64,000 nucleotides of DNA. It comes from Acidovorax soli (lineage in GTDB: Bacteria; Pseudomonadota; Gammaproteobacteria; Burkholderiales; Burkholderiaceae_C). The notes beneath the pieces are model-generated. The model worked only from the letters and a program-made list of their open reading frames with translations, did no database searches and was not told the origin of the DNA. The position numbers and the translations under genes are program-made. Where the stretch lies: positions 1-64,000 of the forward strand of contig NZ_FNQJ01000020.1 in NCBI RefSeq assembly GCF_900107605.1. Direction: 5' to 3'. Below, one piece after another: positions 63,696 to 64,000 of the stretch. Each line of letters opens with the position of its first letter. The first letter of the stretch is position 1.

Positions 63696-64000
63696 TCAGT
63701 TTCCGTGGCCGTCTTGCGCCGGGTCGATCGCCGCGACCGTTTGGCCGCGCGACGGCAGGCCGAACGCCAGTGCACCCAGCGCACCTTGCACCAGGCCATA
63801 AACGCCGTACAGCATCGCGGCGCCCACGGCGGCAGGGACCGCCACACCAAACGGCGCCAGCGCGGCGACCGCTGCCGCCTCGCGGGTGCCCCAGCCGCCC
63901 ACGCTCACGGGGAGCGCCGCCATCAGGAACACGGGGGCGATGGCCCAGGCCCATGCAGCAGGCGGCAGCTGTATGCCGAGCGCCAGCCCGCCCGCGGCCA
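63696..64000 (-). CDS. C-terminal part of a YbhN/UPF0104-type membrane protein (partial)
   Basis: The last 100 or so residues of an integral membrane protein; the start lies beyond the window. The stretch LPVSVGGWGTREAAAVAAL is the conserved C-terminal segment of the lysylphosphatidylglycerol-synthase-like/UPF0104 flippase-type family. It converges on dmpI, with 15 bases between stops. The exact function is unknown. Confidence 0.75.
   Translation of the reverse strand, partial: AAGGLALGIQLPPAAWAWAIAPVFLMAALPVSVGGWGTREAAAVAALAPFGVAVPAAVGAAMLYGVYGLVQGALGALAFGLPSRGQTVAAIDPAQDGHGN

Overview
The window looks like chromosomal DNA of a GC-rich betaproteobacterium of the Comamonadaceae (Acidovorax/Alicycliphilus/Comamonas-like). 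This rests on gene content and order: torF-glnK-amtB, split glcE/glcF genes, a ProQ-domain protein, short intergenic repeats built on AGCGCT/AATAGC, and a Comamonas-style phenol hydroxylase and meta-cleavage cluster. No rRNA, tRNA or CRISPR array was found.

Positions 1-12,495 read as a genomic island. It starts with insertion-sequence debris: the 5' end of an IS21-type istA, an IS3 transposase remnant, two back-to-back IS21-type terminal repeats around an orphan gene, and then a complete IS21-family element (1893-4512). After about 1.1 kb of unassigned DNA comes a tight five-gene operon (5598-12004): a calcineurin-like phosphoesterase with a C-terminal adaptor-like domain, an all-helical GASH-like protein, two different TRAFAC-type GTPases and a GAP1-like protein. 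It resembles the GTPase-centred conflict (probable anti-phage) systems predicted by comparative genomics, and it is the most interesting content here. The island ends inside comM, which is cut after about 297 codons. At the junction is a TGTG end with TACAAT motifs spaced 20 bp apart, suggesting a Tn7-like (heteromeric transposase) element that uses comM as its target.

Positions 13,388-45,160 are mostly housekeeping genes. They include a nitrogen-regulated unit (NtrC site, sigma-54 promoter, torF-glnK-amtB), glycolate oxidase subunits, two phosphoribosyltransferases, ProQ, glutathione peroxidase, transporters (EamA, LplT, YbfB-type, AmpG), alanine racemase, a lytic transglycosylase, a peptide-type binding protein, a GST, RadA, IlvE, a small envelope-glycan cluster (GT4, GT25, O-antigen ligase), a nitronate monooxygenase-like flavoprotein, a two-component system, an M48 protease and an MBL hydrolase.

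Positions 45,162-63,680 hold a complete phenol degradation cluster. A GntR repressor and a DmpR-type sigma-54 activator are transcribed away from dmpKLMNOPQB. An outer-membrane protein gene, an HbpS/GlcG-like gene, a divergent LysR gene and dmpCDEFGH-(Bug binding protein)-dmpI follow. Phenol hydroxylase (K-P) makes catechol and catechol 2,3-dioxygenase (B) opens the ring, with ferredoxin Q keeping B active. The aldehyde is then handled by the dehydrogenase/tautomerase/decarboxylase branch (C, I, H) or the hydrolase branch (D). E, G and F finish the route to pyruvate and acetyl-CoA. The window ends in the 3' part of a membrane protein gene on the minus strand.
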